64,000 nucleotides of DNA, from NCBI RefSeq assembly GCF_018691265.1, contig NW_024881282.1, forward strand, positions 51,901,122 through 51,965,121. The letters are read 5' to 3'. The position numbers and the translations under genes were made by a program. The DNA comes from Tyto alba (lineage: Eukaryota; Chordata; Aves; Strigiformes; Tytonidae). Below are positions 1 through 14,366 of this stretch, piece by piece (the first letter of the stretch is position 1; each line of letters starts with the position of its first letter). The notes under the pieces were generated by a model. That model ran no database searches. It saw nothing but the letters and a program-made list of their open reading frames with translations, and had not been told where the DNA came from.

Positions 1-3000
1 CTGCTTCTCTCCCCCTTGTCCCCAACCTCCACATTTTTTTGCAAATCATTAGTTTCTCAAAGCCCTTAGTTCTGGTAGGGAGCCCAGATCCCACCTGAGT
101 ACTCTCCAGTTTGACTTTTCCACATCAATTTGACTTTTCTGCATGGGGCTGCTCAGAGCAAGAGAAGCAGCCTGTGGCTGAAGCACATGAAATTTCAACC
201 TGGAGCCAGACCAAGTCCTGGGTGAGGCCATGTTTGCTGGCAGTTGGAGGAAATCTTCACCTTGGTGGTTTTGTGGGCATGTGCCTGTGCCACTCTGCAT
301 ACCTGGTGTTGAGCAAGGCAGGTGGTGGGGATCGTTGGTCTTTATCCCTTATCTCAAGGAAAACCCATGGGATGCTGCTGAGGAGATTAATTAATTTGCC
401 AGAAGGCAGATACAGAAGACCTGTTGAATCTTTACCATCCTTTTACATGCAAGACCCATGAACAGGCTTAGTTTAAATGCAGAAGAGGACACAACTGAAG
501 CACAGGCTGCCCGACGAGAGGGCTGTGGACTTCAGGCTTCGGGAGTGCCCCAGCTCCCCTAGAACAGCTGGAAGAGGACTGTAAGCAAAGAAGTCTTTGT
601 GAGGGCACAGGGACGTGGGCCAATGCCTGGAGCGATGCCTGTGCAAGTGCAACACTGATCTATTCATGAGGAAGACTGATGTAGAGGGGAGGCTACAGTG
701 AGGACATCCCTCCCTGCTACCCCAAAGAAGAGTGTTCAGGAATGGAGAACCCTACATAAGAAAAAACATACAGATGTTTTTAGTGTTTTATCCAGACCTA
801 AAGACTTCTTGTGCCCACTAGAGTAAGGAGCAGCTGGGTTTGTTTGCTTTACTCTTCACACTCTTCAGGATCGATTGTCTGAAGCATCATTCATCACTGA
901 AACAAGGGATGATAAACCTCAAGTGCCCTCTTAGCTGGTGAGGGCAGTTGCGTTTAAGGGGGTTATTGTATCTTCTCAGATCAGTTCTGGATACAGAGGG
1001 AAAAATCCCACACATTTTCCAGTGTGATGCTTACAGCTATGTCTGAAGGCCACTGGAAATAATTAAAGTCTTTCCCTTGATCTCACAGATTTTCTAAAAT
1101 AAAAGGCCAACAACTATATCTCAAAGGCTCACATTTTCTTAACAAGTATTTCTATTATCTATCTTCTCAGTCACAAGTACAATTCAGTGTGCTAAACAGA
1201 GACTGTTTTTAGGTATCTTGAGCCATTTTGAGCAAAGCAAAGCTAACACCATTGATTGAGAAGAGTCACAGAGGGGAACAGATCGGTGACGTACTATTCT
1301 CTCAGAGCTAAGAAGTGTCCCTGCCTGAGCTGGAAACAGATGTTGTCCAGGATGGTCATTTCCAACAGTTCTTCCTGTTGCAGTTATCAGACAAAGGGAG
1401 AAATTTTAGGTTTTATTTCCTTGGTAGAGAAATGGAAGTTGCAACTTCATTTCTTCATTTATCTGCCAGGATAACAGCAATGAAAGTGATACAGGAACCT
1501 AGACAGATACAGACAGAGATCAAACAGAGGAGCAGTTGGATACCTGACACGAGCAAACACTTCCAAAAAAGGCAATTTCTGATCTTTTGAGTCAATACTC
1601 TAGGGAAAAGGTCAGCTGAACAGTGACAAAGGAATAAAACATTTCTAATGTCTCTGAAACATCCCTCCCTAACCTGTCCTTCATATCCCACCAATCAAGG
1701 CCTCTGAACCAGTAAATCACCATGTGCCAAATTATGGGGTTTCTTGCTCAGGAAATGTTTATGCCTCTGAACAGTCTAGTAGAGCAAAACAGGGGTTTTT
1801 TGACAGTCAGCTTAATGTGATGGTTAGACTTTCTAAACTGCTAGAAAGTGTTTGTCGTTCAATCAATTTGTGTTTCCAGGTACAGGCAGTCAACAGATGT
1901 AGGATACCACTTCTCTGTGAGCTAAGTAGAGTCCCCGTATCACAGGAAAACAGAAAGATGCTTACCATTAGTGATCCCCTACACAAAGTTATTTGTTCCT
2001 TGCTTATAGGTAATTTTAAGCATTTGTTCTTATAAACACAACAAAATAGCATAACTGTTGCAGTGAGATATTGTTTTCAAAATCCCCTACAGTACAGAAG
2101 AGGTGAAGAGAAGGGGCTGCACCTCTAAATCTGCACTTCACTACTCCAATTATACGTGCGCTAATCCTCTGTGTGCCACTGTGTTCTGGCAGAGATGTCT
2201 TACTCAGGAGCCATCCGTCTCCCCAGATCCAGTGACATCAGAGGGTGAGCCCCCACTGGGGTGATGTGGTTTCTGAGCAGAGGTGACCCTGTCACACAGT
2301 GTGTAAGTGCATCTCTGTGATGCACATCCACGGGCATGAGCTACTAATTATTTCCAGACCTCAAAGACCCAGCCTGTAAGCTTTTGCCATGACTAACCAC
2401 CCTTCTCCACCCACTTCCTACCCCTGCAGTACATTCATTCTAGAAGTCCAGCTACTAACAACTGTGTTTGATACTTGCTAATTTACCGTAAGCCAAAGCT
2501 TAAACACCTACTGACCCCCCATAATGCATGTGTTGGAGACCCGTGGATGGAGAAGGCAGTGTTTATTGCATGCTTGAGTGCATCACAGCTGCCATTTTGA
2601 GGCAGGACTGTCCAGCCCCTGTCGCTTTCCCGTGTCAGATAACGCTGCTCTTGTTCCAGACAGAGGCATGCTCAGTTGGCAACAGTAAGAAAAATTTCAG
2701 AACAAATTCTGGGTATATATTGCATATTTACAGACTCTACTGGTGATTGTTTATCTACATGCACAATATGCAACCCATTATTCACAGAGCACTGCATCCG
2801 TCTGGCAAAAAAAACCCTAATTTTTGGAACAAAGCACGATTTTCTTTGCTTTTTTTCCTCAGCTCAGACAAAAAGAAAGTGGACAACTGTTCCTGCAAGG
2901 AAAAGGAAAAAAACCTTCTTACATCCTTCTTTCTAAAACTTCTGAGACTGACTTAAGTCAAGTCAAAGGCTGGAAATTGAGATCACTCCTTCTGAAGCTA

Positions 3001-4132
3001 TGATGCGTCCTCATTGTTTTCCCGTATTTACCTCCAGGTTTTCAGAAAAACTCCGTGCCAATATGGCAATATACGCATGAAATGCTGGATGAATAGTTGA
3101 GAAAGTCAGAGAATGGCATTTACACTAGAAAACCAGCTCTCCTTCATAATGTTGAAGCATCTGTCATAACTAGAGAAAGAGTCCAATAAAAAAGCTTCTC
3201 TTATGGTGATTTTGGACCCAGGAGTTAATTGCACTTCCAAGCATGGATGGGAATTACCATCACTTCCAGTCATTTCCAAATGACTGTTATTGTGTATGCC
3301 TCAGGAGGAGGCAGGTTTTCATGCATTACCTAACCTGGGCTGTACATTTCCATCCACAGCAGGCTGAGTGTTTCTTGGCATCCCAGGCTTGGGTCACAAT
3401 GTCGTCATGGAAATACTGCTTGGACAATATTTTTATCAAATTGTAAGCTTGTTATGAGGCGTTTTTTGAAGAATGAACAAAACATGAAAATAGTCAAATC
3501 TCAGCAAAGATGACTAGATGCTCTAAAGCAAGTACATATATGGATGTGTTTGTATACCTTCAAGACATGCATACATATATTTAACTTATTTAACTATGTA
3601 TGCACTAGGTATATGTGGTATACCTAGAGGAGTTAGATAGGATAAATACTAAATAAAGGCAGGTAGTCTTTTCTGGATAAAAAATGTCCAGTCATATTCA
3701 CAGGTAGAGAGAAGTTGACCAGCCCCAGAAGAAAAATGAGGAATAATATTTGGTTTGAAATGCATCAGGTTTTCCAGCCTCTGCCACATATGCTGCCTAC
3801 AGAGCTGGAGAGTGAAGCTGCGGCAGAATGAGTATAAAACTGCAGTGCTGCCGAGAGACAGGGCAATGGGTTTAGGAATTCAAGACCCAGAACAGGACCA
3901 TGGGATTCTCTAGACCATTCTTTTTTCCTAGTTCAACAAAAAAATAAACATCAACCCCTCCACGGATCATTAGTGCCAAACTTTTGCCTCTCCCTAGATG
4001 CACTGAGGAAATCAATCTCCACAAGGGGATTTCACCTGAATTTCCCTCTTCAGCCTTCCTGATGGGGATTCGGTCCCACATGCTTTTCCTAGAGATTATG
4101 TAGTCAAGTGACTCGCAGATGAGTGGGAACTA
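1..4132. other. Intergenic DNA, no gene seen
   Basis: There are only short open frames with no recognisable family, no RNA gene and no clear transposon. The one structure noted is the small inverted repeat at 3605-3627. Confidence 0.7.
3605..3627. repeat. Short perfect inverted repeat (9-5-9)
   Basis: CTAGGTATA and TATACCTAG flank TGTGG. It lies in AT-rich intergenic DNA with no gene nearby, so a chance origin is quite possible. Confidence 0.5.
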
Positions 4133-4215
4133 GGGGAATCCTGGTTCTGTATTTAGCTCTTGACTCAGTACCAGACCTTGGAGGAGTCACTTAACCTTCT
4201 CAGAGAGCACTCGGT
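4133..4215 (+). mobile_element. Ancient MIR-like SINE fragment
   Basis: GAATCCTGGTTCTG, later GACCTTGGAGGAGTCACTTAACC, matches the order and wording of the MIR core (AATCCTGGCTCTG, then GACCTTGGGCAAGTCACTTAACC). MIR is an old amniote-wide SINE, so remnants in birds are expected. The copy is short and diverged, so this is moderate confidence. Confidence 0.6.
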
Positions 4216-4299
4216 CTGGGTAGAAAACAGGGAGAGAAAACCACAGAGCACTGGTCTTGCTGAAAATCAGAAACCCTGCTTTTCTGGATGGAGAACAGC

Positions 4300-4870
4300 T
4301 GTATATTTCCGTTAAAACAAAGTGTAGTTTATGAGATGCATCTGACTGCTACCACACAAAATCCTTTATTGTCATCATTTAGGAGGCTTTCTCTTTGTTT
4401 GCGGTCACTAGGTGCAAGGGGGCTTGTTTGTTTATAGAGAGGAGTATAAATGTGCTAATTGCAAATGAAAGTCCTCCTGATGCTAACAGTACTTTTTCAC
4501 TTTCATGTTTAGGCATTTAAAACACAAGGTGTCTCCTCTCATCTACAAGTGACACTCCATGAAAATAAGAAAAAAAAAAAAAAAAGGCAAAACACAACTA
4601 AGCTGTTGTTCACATTATAATGGCTGTCATAATTACATTTAAATGCAATACAGTTTCGCTGATTAGTTTACATGCGACTGAAACAAGGGGGTAAATAAAC
4701 ACTTAACGAGGTCTTTATTTTGCCGTGCAGTAAGTGCTGTTCATCAGAACTGTTGTGGTGGAGGTATATGTCAGCTGAATTGCTTTTCTTTTTATTGCAA
4801 AAATAGGAAAATGTAATTTATTTCTGTACAGGACCCTCTAAAGATAGCACAATCTGAGAGTTTCTGTCAA
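4300..4870. other. Candidate conserved non-coding element
   Basis: The stretch is repeat-poor and AT-rich with homeodomain- and octamer-like words (CTAATTGCAAATG, CATAATTACATTTAAATGC, GATTAGTTTACATG) and a 20-base A run at 4567-4586. The texture resembles vertebrate developmental enhancers. This is judgement from base texture only. Confidence 0.3.
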
Positions 4871-6543
4871 GAGTCAAGTAGATTCAAACACATTTTGGCA
4901 TTCCAGCAGCCCCCTCCCACATTTAAGCTGCTATTCCCATGTGCCTATTGCTAAATATAGCAGCAGCTCTTCAGATTGACAGGAGAGTTCCTGATCCTGG
5001 CTCCTGGGCTTTGCTCCATACACTCCTAATATGGTAGAGCACTTCAGCCAAGTGAATGCTCAGGGAGGACTCGAGAGGGTAAACTGGGTCCGCAGGATTG
5101 TCCCTCCCCAGTTAACCACGCCATGGGAAACTGAGCAGCAACAGCCACAGAGAAGCTGCGCCTTAACCTTTTGGTGTCTTGGCTCCAGACCAGCTGTCAG
5201 TGAAGCCGAGGGGCTTCTCAAGAAAGTGCACAGCTGTGCAATACCAAATGACACCAACCTCCAGTTGTCACCAGCATTGAGTATTCCTGCTTGTCCCCTG
5301 CCTCTCACAGCAGCAAACCAGGATACAGAAACATCTGGTTAGGGCAAGAAGGGACAAAATGCTGACAGTGTTTGTGGTGAATGTGTTTTAGGCTCATAAA
5401 TGGGCATGTAAAGTAACATGAGAGTCATTTTAGTCACCCTTCCCATCCTACTTTTATGAGCAAAACAAAGTTTGTGCGCAGTGCTAGCTTGCACATCTCT
5501 GCAGGGCATTGAGCTGTGGAGGCCCTGGAGATAGATCCTGAGAGATTATTTCAGAAAGAAAGAGTTGATTTAACCTACAACTATTTGCCAATATTTTTGT
5601 TACTAATTTAAAAATCTTTCCTGCATGACCGTATGAGTTTAGCAGGAGTCCCTGAAGCCACAGATCCTGGAACTTGGTCAACAGAGCTACAAGGAAGAAA
5701 TTTGCATCTGTGCAGAGGGTCAGCAGGTTTGCTTGAAAAAAGCCACAAAAGGGGCATGGGCCTTTTCCTGCCCCTCATGCTCACAATGAGCATTTCTGCT
5801 CCAGAGCCCTTTCTCCAAAGTCCCAAGCATCTCTAGCTCTTTAAACATCTCTGCTCCCTTCAATCTGCCATCAATCTGCAGACACCAGGAAGCTCTGAGA
5901 ATACACCATTTGGGACTTTCAGTTGCAGGCAGTGGTTTCCCAAACCATAAAAGCACCCACTGGGCATGCACCAGAAGCACTCATTTACACACTCCCAGCT
6001 CTTTGGAGTTTTATAGGCAAATATACTTTATAAGTCTGTACTGCATAAAGGCCAGCTGAAACAGATTTCATGATGGAAAAGGCACAGAGAAGGAAACTTT
6101 AAAGCAACAGCAAAGTGTAACCAGTTACCAGTGCAAAAGTGGGGAGAAGAAGAAGGAAGAACCTCTTTGGCACAAAATTTACTGTTTAGTAATGTATAAT
6201 TTATAGCACATTGCGTCCATTCTTAAATGGTCGTGATTACCATTCATTCCTTTTTATTGATGAGAGGAAGAGGAAACAATGCACAGAAAATGGAAACAAT
6301 TTATTCATATTGCAAGGTAGGACACCAATCATCCCAAATTCTAAAATCTTTGGATAAAGGACATCTCTAGCAGGGTCTAATGCTCAGGGGAGCATTTACA
6401 TCTTGAAAACATTTCTATCTTTGTGGCTGCTGTGGGTGAATAAGCTCCTGTAACTCTGGTAGGTAAAGGCAGGTGGGAAATCCCTGCAGGAACATCTTGC
6501 AGTATGTTAAAGCTTCACTGAAGCTTACAGCAGAGTTTTCATC

Positions 6544-6565
6544 TTTTTTTTTTTTTTTTTTTTTT
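6544..6565. repeat. T22 homopolymer
   Basis: An uninterrupted run of T in intergenic DNA. No minus-strand AATAAA was seen next to it, so it is not a clear retrocopy tail. Confidence 0.95.
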
Positions 6566-9500
6566 CTGTTTCATTTCCATTATCAGTGATGCATGAAGGA
6601 AGCTAAAACTGCAGATAAATAGAGGTTCCTGTTCCTCAGGTTCCCTCAGTACTGAAAGTGACAGGTACACATTATATACAGTCAGAATAAGCCAGGAGCT
6701 ATGGCATGTGTTTCTACCACTATAAATTGAATAAATAGATTGCCCTACACCACCTTATTAAGCCCCACTGCAGCAAACTCCTCTTTATACATTGATCCAA
6801 CCTACCAGCTAGTGTTCATCAACAATAAATCAAAAGTGTGATCTAAAATACCCGTCTTTGAAAGGTAAACTGAAGTGGGCCACCAGAAAAAAAAGTACAG
6901 ATTGGAGGTATTGCTCTGAAACTAAATACTCCAGCAGTGGCTCTTGGAGATGTTCACTGAGGGATGACAATCATCTCATCTCCTTCAGGGTAGTTTAGGT
7001 ATGCATTTAGGCAATTCAGAGCATCTAAGCTAGGCAGTATGAACATCCCCTCACATGTGAGGTTTTTGTTGATCACAATCTCAGATAGCTTCATTCATTG
7101 TGCTGTACATCATTCATCTTTTCATTCAAATCCCTGTTTACTCAGAATTACTAGCAGGTCAGAAATGCCTAACTTTATACATCTATATAAACTGAATATA
7201 TAGATACATGATTTCGTATCAAAGGCAACATTTTGTTCATCTTCTTTATATAAGATCTTCACAACTATGAACATCAGTTCAACCTTTCTGAATATGTAAG
7301 CAGAAAATGAGTTTCCAAGCATTTCTTTTTATTCTTGCTTCCTCAAAACAAAAATTAGGCATTTCTTTTTTTTTCTTTTTTAAGGGGGGGGGTGGGCAAA
7401 GAAACCCCAAACCCAAACAGACACACACAAATGATGAAATTAGTGGTCCCAAATCCAGGATTTCTACAGAAAAGTCAGATTTAAATATCAGGGATGTTTG
7501 TTTCCACATCCCAGACTTAAATTGGTGAGTGCTTCAAACTGTTACTGGGAGCTGCCCAAATCCCATAACAAAGTTGATGAGGTAGATTAGATTAGAATGG
7601 ATTTCAGAAGCAGCTAGAAATAAGTGAGATATTGCTGATGCCCTCTGTGTGGCCAGGCAGCCCCCAGATTCTCTCCTAGAGGAAGCCTCACCGGGCTTGT
7701 CACAGGCAGCTGCCAGCGCAGCACCTTGCAATACTCTAACCTGAGGGTGAGACCAGGAAAAATCAGGGTCCCTCCTGTTGCTTGAGGTGTTGTGTTGGAA
7801 GGTACTGCTTGGACAGTTCATTAGGTGGGAAACCCGAAAGCCGGAGGATTCTGGAAATACTCAAAAATGGCCAAACTCATTGGCAAAGGTGGGCGCAGCT
7901 GGGCTGTGATAGTGCAGTCATGATATGCAACAGCACCTTGGGTTGTTCCTCTTGCCCATCTCCTCATACTTCGTACCTCACAACTGCTCTTGCCAGGTTC
8001 TCTGCCAGCTGATTTTCATCCAGCCCTCTGTCTTGGCCAGGTTCAGGGAAAAAAGGGAAATTACACCATCTGGATCTGCTGAAAAAAAAGACACAGAGCA
8101 GAATGTCACCATCATACTGATGGCACAGCAGCCAAACCACAGCTGCCACGCAAATGTTCAGCAGGAGCTGTGACAGAGCAGGTCTGGTGGGACGTACCTC
8201 TGAGTTTACTGACAAGGGAAAATCTGAGCTAATGATCAAATCTTGCCAGATCCTGTCAGTAGAGGCCCTGGGACTCTCTGATCAACTTCATTCAAAGTTG
8301 TTGGCAGAAGAAGCAAAGTTAACTATGTCATTTTGACTTAATCCATCATTTGTAGCAAGAAGGCTTGCTCAGAGAGCAGTAACACCTCTAAGTCCTAAAC
8401 ATGATTGCGGGAAGACAGAAGCAGCAGCTGAGCCCTGAGCCGTGCTGCTGTGGCTCCACAGCCTCTCTCAAGCAGGAAGACTTGCACTGAAGCGGTAATT
8501 AGAGGCTGATCAAGACATATTAAGCAGAGCCTAAACAGTGCTCGCTCAACCATACTTCTGTAGACATTTGCAGTTCTCACCCACGGCAGACCAAGGCATT
8601 CGGAGATATCTCTTTCCTCTTAATACACTCACCTTGCAGCATCCAGGTCCACCTCACATAACCAATGTAAAGCAGGTCCTGGTACCAGGAAAACACAGCT
8701 TGGTGCACCCTAAATACCTGGTGTTTTACCCATCTTCCCAAGTGCTTGAACTTGCTAGATGAAGGCTGATTTGGGCAGCTCTCCATGGGGCCACTGCAAG
8801 AAAGAGGAGCACCAGGCCGTTGTTCATGAAACTACCTACATCTGAGGCATAAAAGGCATCTTGTGCAGGAAAGTCCCTGGTGGAGTGAAGACTTGAATAC
8901 ACAAACTCACATTCGTGCATTCGGATGTACTGTCTGGCTTTTTCCACGCCAGAGAAAGTCTGTCCTTGAAAATGAAGGTGATTCATCTCAATTCAGTCTA
9001 TACTAAGACATTTTAAAATCATTTACCCTGCATCATACAGACACTTAACACAGGCACATTATTATCCTTCATAACATACAGTGCTCCTTGGTTCTTACTA
9101 GCCTCCTGGCTTAACTCCTAGAAGCTCTATGTTCTCTAATACTAGATGAATAATGTATTTGGTCAATTTTTCTTTTAAATCCTGAGCCTTCAATTACAGA
9201 AATAGAATCCAAATCAAGAAATGAATTTGTATGGACTTTCTTCCACTGACACAGAAAGCACTCCTTGGCCAGCCTTGGACGTAAGAAATGGTCCTGCCAG
9301 ATGGATGTGGAGCCTGGAAGGTAACTTTTATGCATCGGGGACTTCCAAAGGGTGTTAGGGCAAATGAGCCACATCAGCTATAATACCATCTATCTGGTTC
9401 CAGACAGGAAGGATTTAACCATTATTGATCTGCATAATCTCCCAAGGATATGTGTTTAGGATGTCTTAGTCCCTCAGTTATTCCAAGCCTGGAAGATTTC

Positions 9501-10981
9501 CAATTGCCAAATGCTCTTTCTACTCCTTCCTATGAGCTGAGACTTCTTACAACCATAGAAAAGCATATAAATACTGGGATAAAAATCCTCACCCCATATC
9601 TAAGGCTGGATACTGTCACCCCTGTCAGCTCAGGTCTGTCCTGCGTGGAGGACCATAGAGCATGAGGAAGGCCATGCAAGGTCTTGCTCAAGGTGGTGGC
9701 CAAGCTCTTTCTGTGACAGCCCTTGCAGGATGTTGTCTCCCAGAGCATGAAGCACACTTGGCCTGGCATAATGAGACCCCACACCAGTGCTGGTAATGCC
9801 ATGGAGAAGGATGGGTGCATGGAGGGCCACAGGGATGCTGGTATTAAGGCCCTCCAGTAAGAGCCAGGCTTTGCTGCTCTTACAAGGAAAACATCGTTTT
9901 GATTCAGCAGAGGTGATATCCCGTTCTCTCTAGAGCTGCCTCCCAAGATTTGCCTTTCTGAAATATTACAGTTGGGCATATTTTTTAACAAACTGGGCAA
10001 TTACACTGACTACAGGAAATACAGATGCTGCCAGCCAGCTCAAATATTTTGCAAAGACTGAAGCTTCCCAATGGATTATTTACAACCTGCAGGCTGTAAT
10101 GAGAGGCTGCTCAGTTCAGAGAGTGAAAGACATGGAGCAATCCAGTAAGAGACCTGGACAGATGAGTTCAGGTGCAGATTCATGAGGCAGCAAGAGAGGG
10201 GAAAGGAGAGGGAATGGTGGCTAAGGGAGCTTTAAGGCTGCAAGTTTAGTTGCGTGATGACTGAGAGATGAAAGGAAGTGCTTTAGCAAGTTCTCAGCAC
10301 TATCCCAACAGAGCTTCTACTTCCTTCTGCCAAATGATTTGGACCAAAATCAACTTTCTATTAGCTACAGCATCCCTTGCTCCTTCCACTCTCATGTCCC
10401 TGATCTTCATTGACAGCCATGGCTTCTACCATCTTACACAATGCCTACCCTTGAATATGTGTGTTCTAGTGACTTTAGCTGCCCCACCTCATCTCTGCCC
10501 TCCCTGTAGTAGTTGGTTTCACATCCTGCACAAGCAGGTCTGGTTCCTCTATTTTGTTGCCTAGGTGCCTGGTGTTTACGAGTGCAAACATTTCCATTGT
10601 TTCTTTGTGATCACAGCGGAGCTTGGGCAACAACTCAGTTGACATGGAAAACTGTTAATTTAGTTTACAAGTATGAGATGTGATTGATGAGGGTAGATAA
10701 TCCTGATAGAAAAAAAAAAAAATGCCAGTTTGCCTTGTTACCATCTTAGGGATAAGTAGTTTCCTACACTTACAGCTGGCGGCCAACAGTCTCTCTTATG
10801 GAATTCACAATTGTAGAAAAATCCAATGTATTTACTGACAAGGCTCAGCTGGGGGAAGCCAGGCTGACAGGCACATAACCTTATATCCAATCGCTCCAAT
10901 TTCAGGCTTCAGGGCCATGAACAGAGTAGTCTGGGGAGTTGAATTTAAAGTACACAGTATGGGAAACAGACCTGCAAGCAC

Positions 10982-11005
10982 GTGTGTGTGTGTGTGTGTG
11001 TGTGT
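10982..11005. repeat. (GT)12 microsatellite
   Basis: An uninterrupted GT dinucleotide tract of about 24 bases, likely polymorphic. Confidence 0.95.
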
Positions 11006-12060
11006 TCAGTGCTGTATCACCGCTCTGTTACAACCACTTAAAAATCTCTCAGAGGTTGAAGTCTGCCAATTTACACTTAGCTCAACAGAAATGGTCAGCT
11101 AAGCAGGTCCATTCTGGTCTGTCTTTATTCCTTTCTCATCTCAAGCTATAGCGACAAAATTAAGCCATTCTCTCTTTTGTACCCTGTCACTAGTAAAACT
11201 CTGCAATTATCAGGGTTTTTTTTATGCTTGTGCTCATTTTACAGCTGTTTGATGTTTGTGGGAGAGGCCTTGGGGAAACCTCAGGGACACCTACTCCTTG
11301 ATACAGGGAAGAGAAAGTACAGCACCGAGCAGTGCACTTTTCCCTTCCTGTGCCTGCCAGCAGGCTTCATTTTCGTCATGGAAAAACCAGCTGTGGAGAC
11401 CAGGAAGCAGCAACCTGACTTGCTTGGACTTTCACCCTCTGGCCTCTAGCCCATACTGTAAGACATTAATTACTCAGGTCCCCTTCCCCCACACCCACGG
11501 TACCATCAGTTCAAAGTCTGCCTGGTAATGAAGCCTTTCACATCAGCTGTCTGGACAAGAAACCCTCCCCACTGGAGTGACTCTGTAATGCTATTTTGGG
11601 GCAAAAAGCAGCAGGTTTGTCTCTCTTGCAGACTTTGAAGCAGACTGTCTACAAATGGAGCCTGCTTTTTATTAAAAGGAGTGCAGAACTATATGCTTCT
11701 TGCTATAAAAGTGTATAGTTTAGAGGCAACACAAGTAGCAGCTGTATGTATGGTTGATATGATGTACTGTATAAGGAGCCAGAGTTCAGGGAATTATACT
11801 TACTGTTTGTTTGTAGATAGGAAAGATTATTTAAAATTGCTCCCCTATTGTGATCAAGCCAACCATCTTTGACATCAAAAATGATAACAAGAGCTTGCTG
11901 CAAAGGTTTGGATTTGCATACATACGTGACTTAAATCTAATTCCAGTGAAAAACTATCATCTTGCTATGTTACACACGAACTTAAAGCCTTAACAAGCTT
12001 GCCTCAGACCCATAAGCAAACAATGCCTCCCTCTCAGCACGTTTATTATGCTCTTTATAA

Positions 12061-12480
12061 CCAAGATATCGAAGGACAGTCCTCCAGCGGAGTTCAAGGC
12101 TGTCTGGTGATCCTACCCAGGATGGCCCTGACACGGGAGCAGGGATGCTCTTCCCGGCCGAGGCTCTGGGCAGCAGGACAGAGCCGGAGCCCTCAGCAGC
12201 CTGGCACCGGGAGCTGTGCTAACGGCTCTCCAATTTCAGCTGAAAAACTAAGTGCTCTTCCTCAAAACCAGTAACAAACACGCGCAAAGCCTTACGCAAA
12301 CAGCCCTCAAAGGGAGTTACGTACGTAACCGCGGGCTCGGAGAGGGTGCGAGGACGGGCTGACCCGGTCTCAGCTGCCACCTGGGGCTGTAAACCAGGGT
12401 GGGTGGCCCCATTCCCTCTTCGGCACAGGCGGACACCCTGGGAAGCCGGCACCCTGCTCCTGCTCGGCCTGTTGGAAAAC
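12061..12480. promoter_or_regulatory. Small orphan CpG-rich patch
   Basis: I count about 23 CpG dinucleotides in 420 bases, far above the surrounding sequence. It includes the perfect 14-bp palindrome GTTACGTACGTAAC at 12316-12329, built from ACGT cores like those bound by bZIP factors. No gene or recognisable exon is attached. It could be an enhancer, the promoter of an unannotated non-coding RNA, or a biased patch kept GC-rich by gene conversion. Confidence 0.4.
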
Positions 12481-14366
12481 CAAGGAAACCACCATTCTTG
12501 GGAGACCTGGGAAAACATGGAAATGTGAACCCTGGGGATTCATACCAGACAACAACCTTGCTTTTAAAAAAAAAACAAAAAAAAACCTCATGGCAACTGT
12601 AGGGTATTGTTGTATTGCATTGGCAGTAGTGCAGCAGAGAAAAAAGAGTTAGGGCTGGCTGGAAGGATCTTTCCAGAAAGAAACTCCCAAGGGCAAATGT
12701 TTGTTTCTTACCCGTAGCAAGATTTTTTTGTGTAAATTTAATTTTCAGATTTTTTTTTTAAAACCTCATTCAAAAGTAAACCTTTTCATGGTTGTTGATA
12801 TATATATATATATAAAAAAGCAAAACCTCACTTTTTGCTTATGCTCAGAGACCTATACAGCTTTCATAACCATCACAACTAACTTTTGATTCAGAAGGAG
12901 AGTAAACAAAACAACTGACATTTATTAGGGTGAGCTTGAAAGTGGCTTTAATAAAAGTGACTTTGAGATAAGCTTAAGGCATTGGTATAAATACCAATGA
13001 TGCAACTGAATGAAAAACAAAGCAATATGGGATTTTTGCTTATTTTATTCTTCTCCCTGAAGAGAACTTGTATGAATACAGTGCTCTTCTCTACCAAGCT
13101 ACAGATATGACATTTATCAGATGTAATAATAATTTCCTTTTACCATATGCAAAAATCCCACCACAACTGAGGCTCTAAGGACCAGAACACTATTTTTAAT
13201 CCGTGTTTTAGCAGATGAATCAGTGTAACTGCATGGCAGCAAAGGTAGATTATTACTTTAAGCAGAAGTTTTAGCTTTATTTGGTTCAGTTTTAAAAGAT
13301 CATTCTCATGTGTTTTTCACAGTGTGGCACAAACCTATTAAAATTGTTTTCCAGAGACTATGCAAGCTGTCCATTTCATATAAAAAATGGGCAAAAGCAA
13401 CTTAAATTGGCACTATATCCACTAGCTACAAGAACAAAAAAAAAAAAAAAAGAAAAGAATAATTTGTTGAAGATTGGCTCAGGAAGTGACAGGCAGATTA
13501 GAAAAAACGTACTGCAGACAAAGAGGCATTTTCTGGATGGCAGCAGGATAAAACCTAAATTAAAAACTAGCTAAGCATAAGCTGGAGTCCAGGATCAAAT
13601 GAGAGCAGAAAAAGGACAGTATTGGTCTAGCAGGGTCATATTATATTTTAGTCAGGCCAAGATGCTCTGAAGGTGAAAATGCAATGACTGATTGAGGAGA
13701 TGGGTAACTGTGAATACGAGATCGTACAAAAACAGATACAGACAATGAAGTATAACTATTGAAATATCCTGTAGAAAGTGTCACACAGCCCAACTGCAAC
13801 CCACATGTCAGTTTTTAGTCCAGGACCTCTGATGAGTCCCCATCAACCACTTGGTCCCAGACCTCATGCAGACTCGAGGCTCCCCAAGACACTGAGTCAC
13901 ACAGGTCCTCTTGCAAGCAGGATACAAACTCACACGTACAGAAGGGATTCCTCTGTGGGTAAAATTCTCTTTCAGATTTTGTAGATAGCATTTCCACTGC
14001 TGGTAAAAGTTGCTGAGGCACCAGTAAAGCAAGTGCTTGAACACCATGCTTTGAAATCACTGCTTCTTCGTTTGCATTGTAAATGTGAATGAATGTTGTG
14101 TTGGACCAGTCCTTAATTTTTTGGAAAACTGGTTTACCTGGAAAAAAAGCAACTTCCTTTCCTCTCCCCTTTTGCAGAGTTGTCCTTTCAATGAAGTTTT
14201 GGGGTCACAAGGCTTCTGACACAGCAGCATGTATTGAAGAGACACACACACCCCCCAGCACTTTAATCACAGGTTTGGGTTTCCTTCTGATAGTAACAGC
14301 CTAGGAGAAAATATTGCTTTGTTTGATAAGTAGCAAAAAATAGCATAAGGGTAGAAAGCTCTAGGG

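Larger units (their letters stand above)
4871..12060. other. Intergenic DNA, no gene seen
   Basis: No recognisable coding sequence. The longest frame (156 codons, minus strand, 9530-10000) does not resemble any family and lacks splice or regulatory context. The stretch contains a T22 run, a G10 run near 7385 and the GT repeat at 10,982. Confidence 0.65.

Noticed and set aside
9530..10000. 156-codon minus-strand frame
   Set aside because: No family resemblance, no regulatory context, and it is within the size expected by chance in 64 kb of moderately GC-rich DNA.
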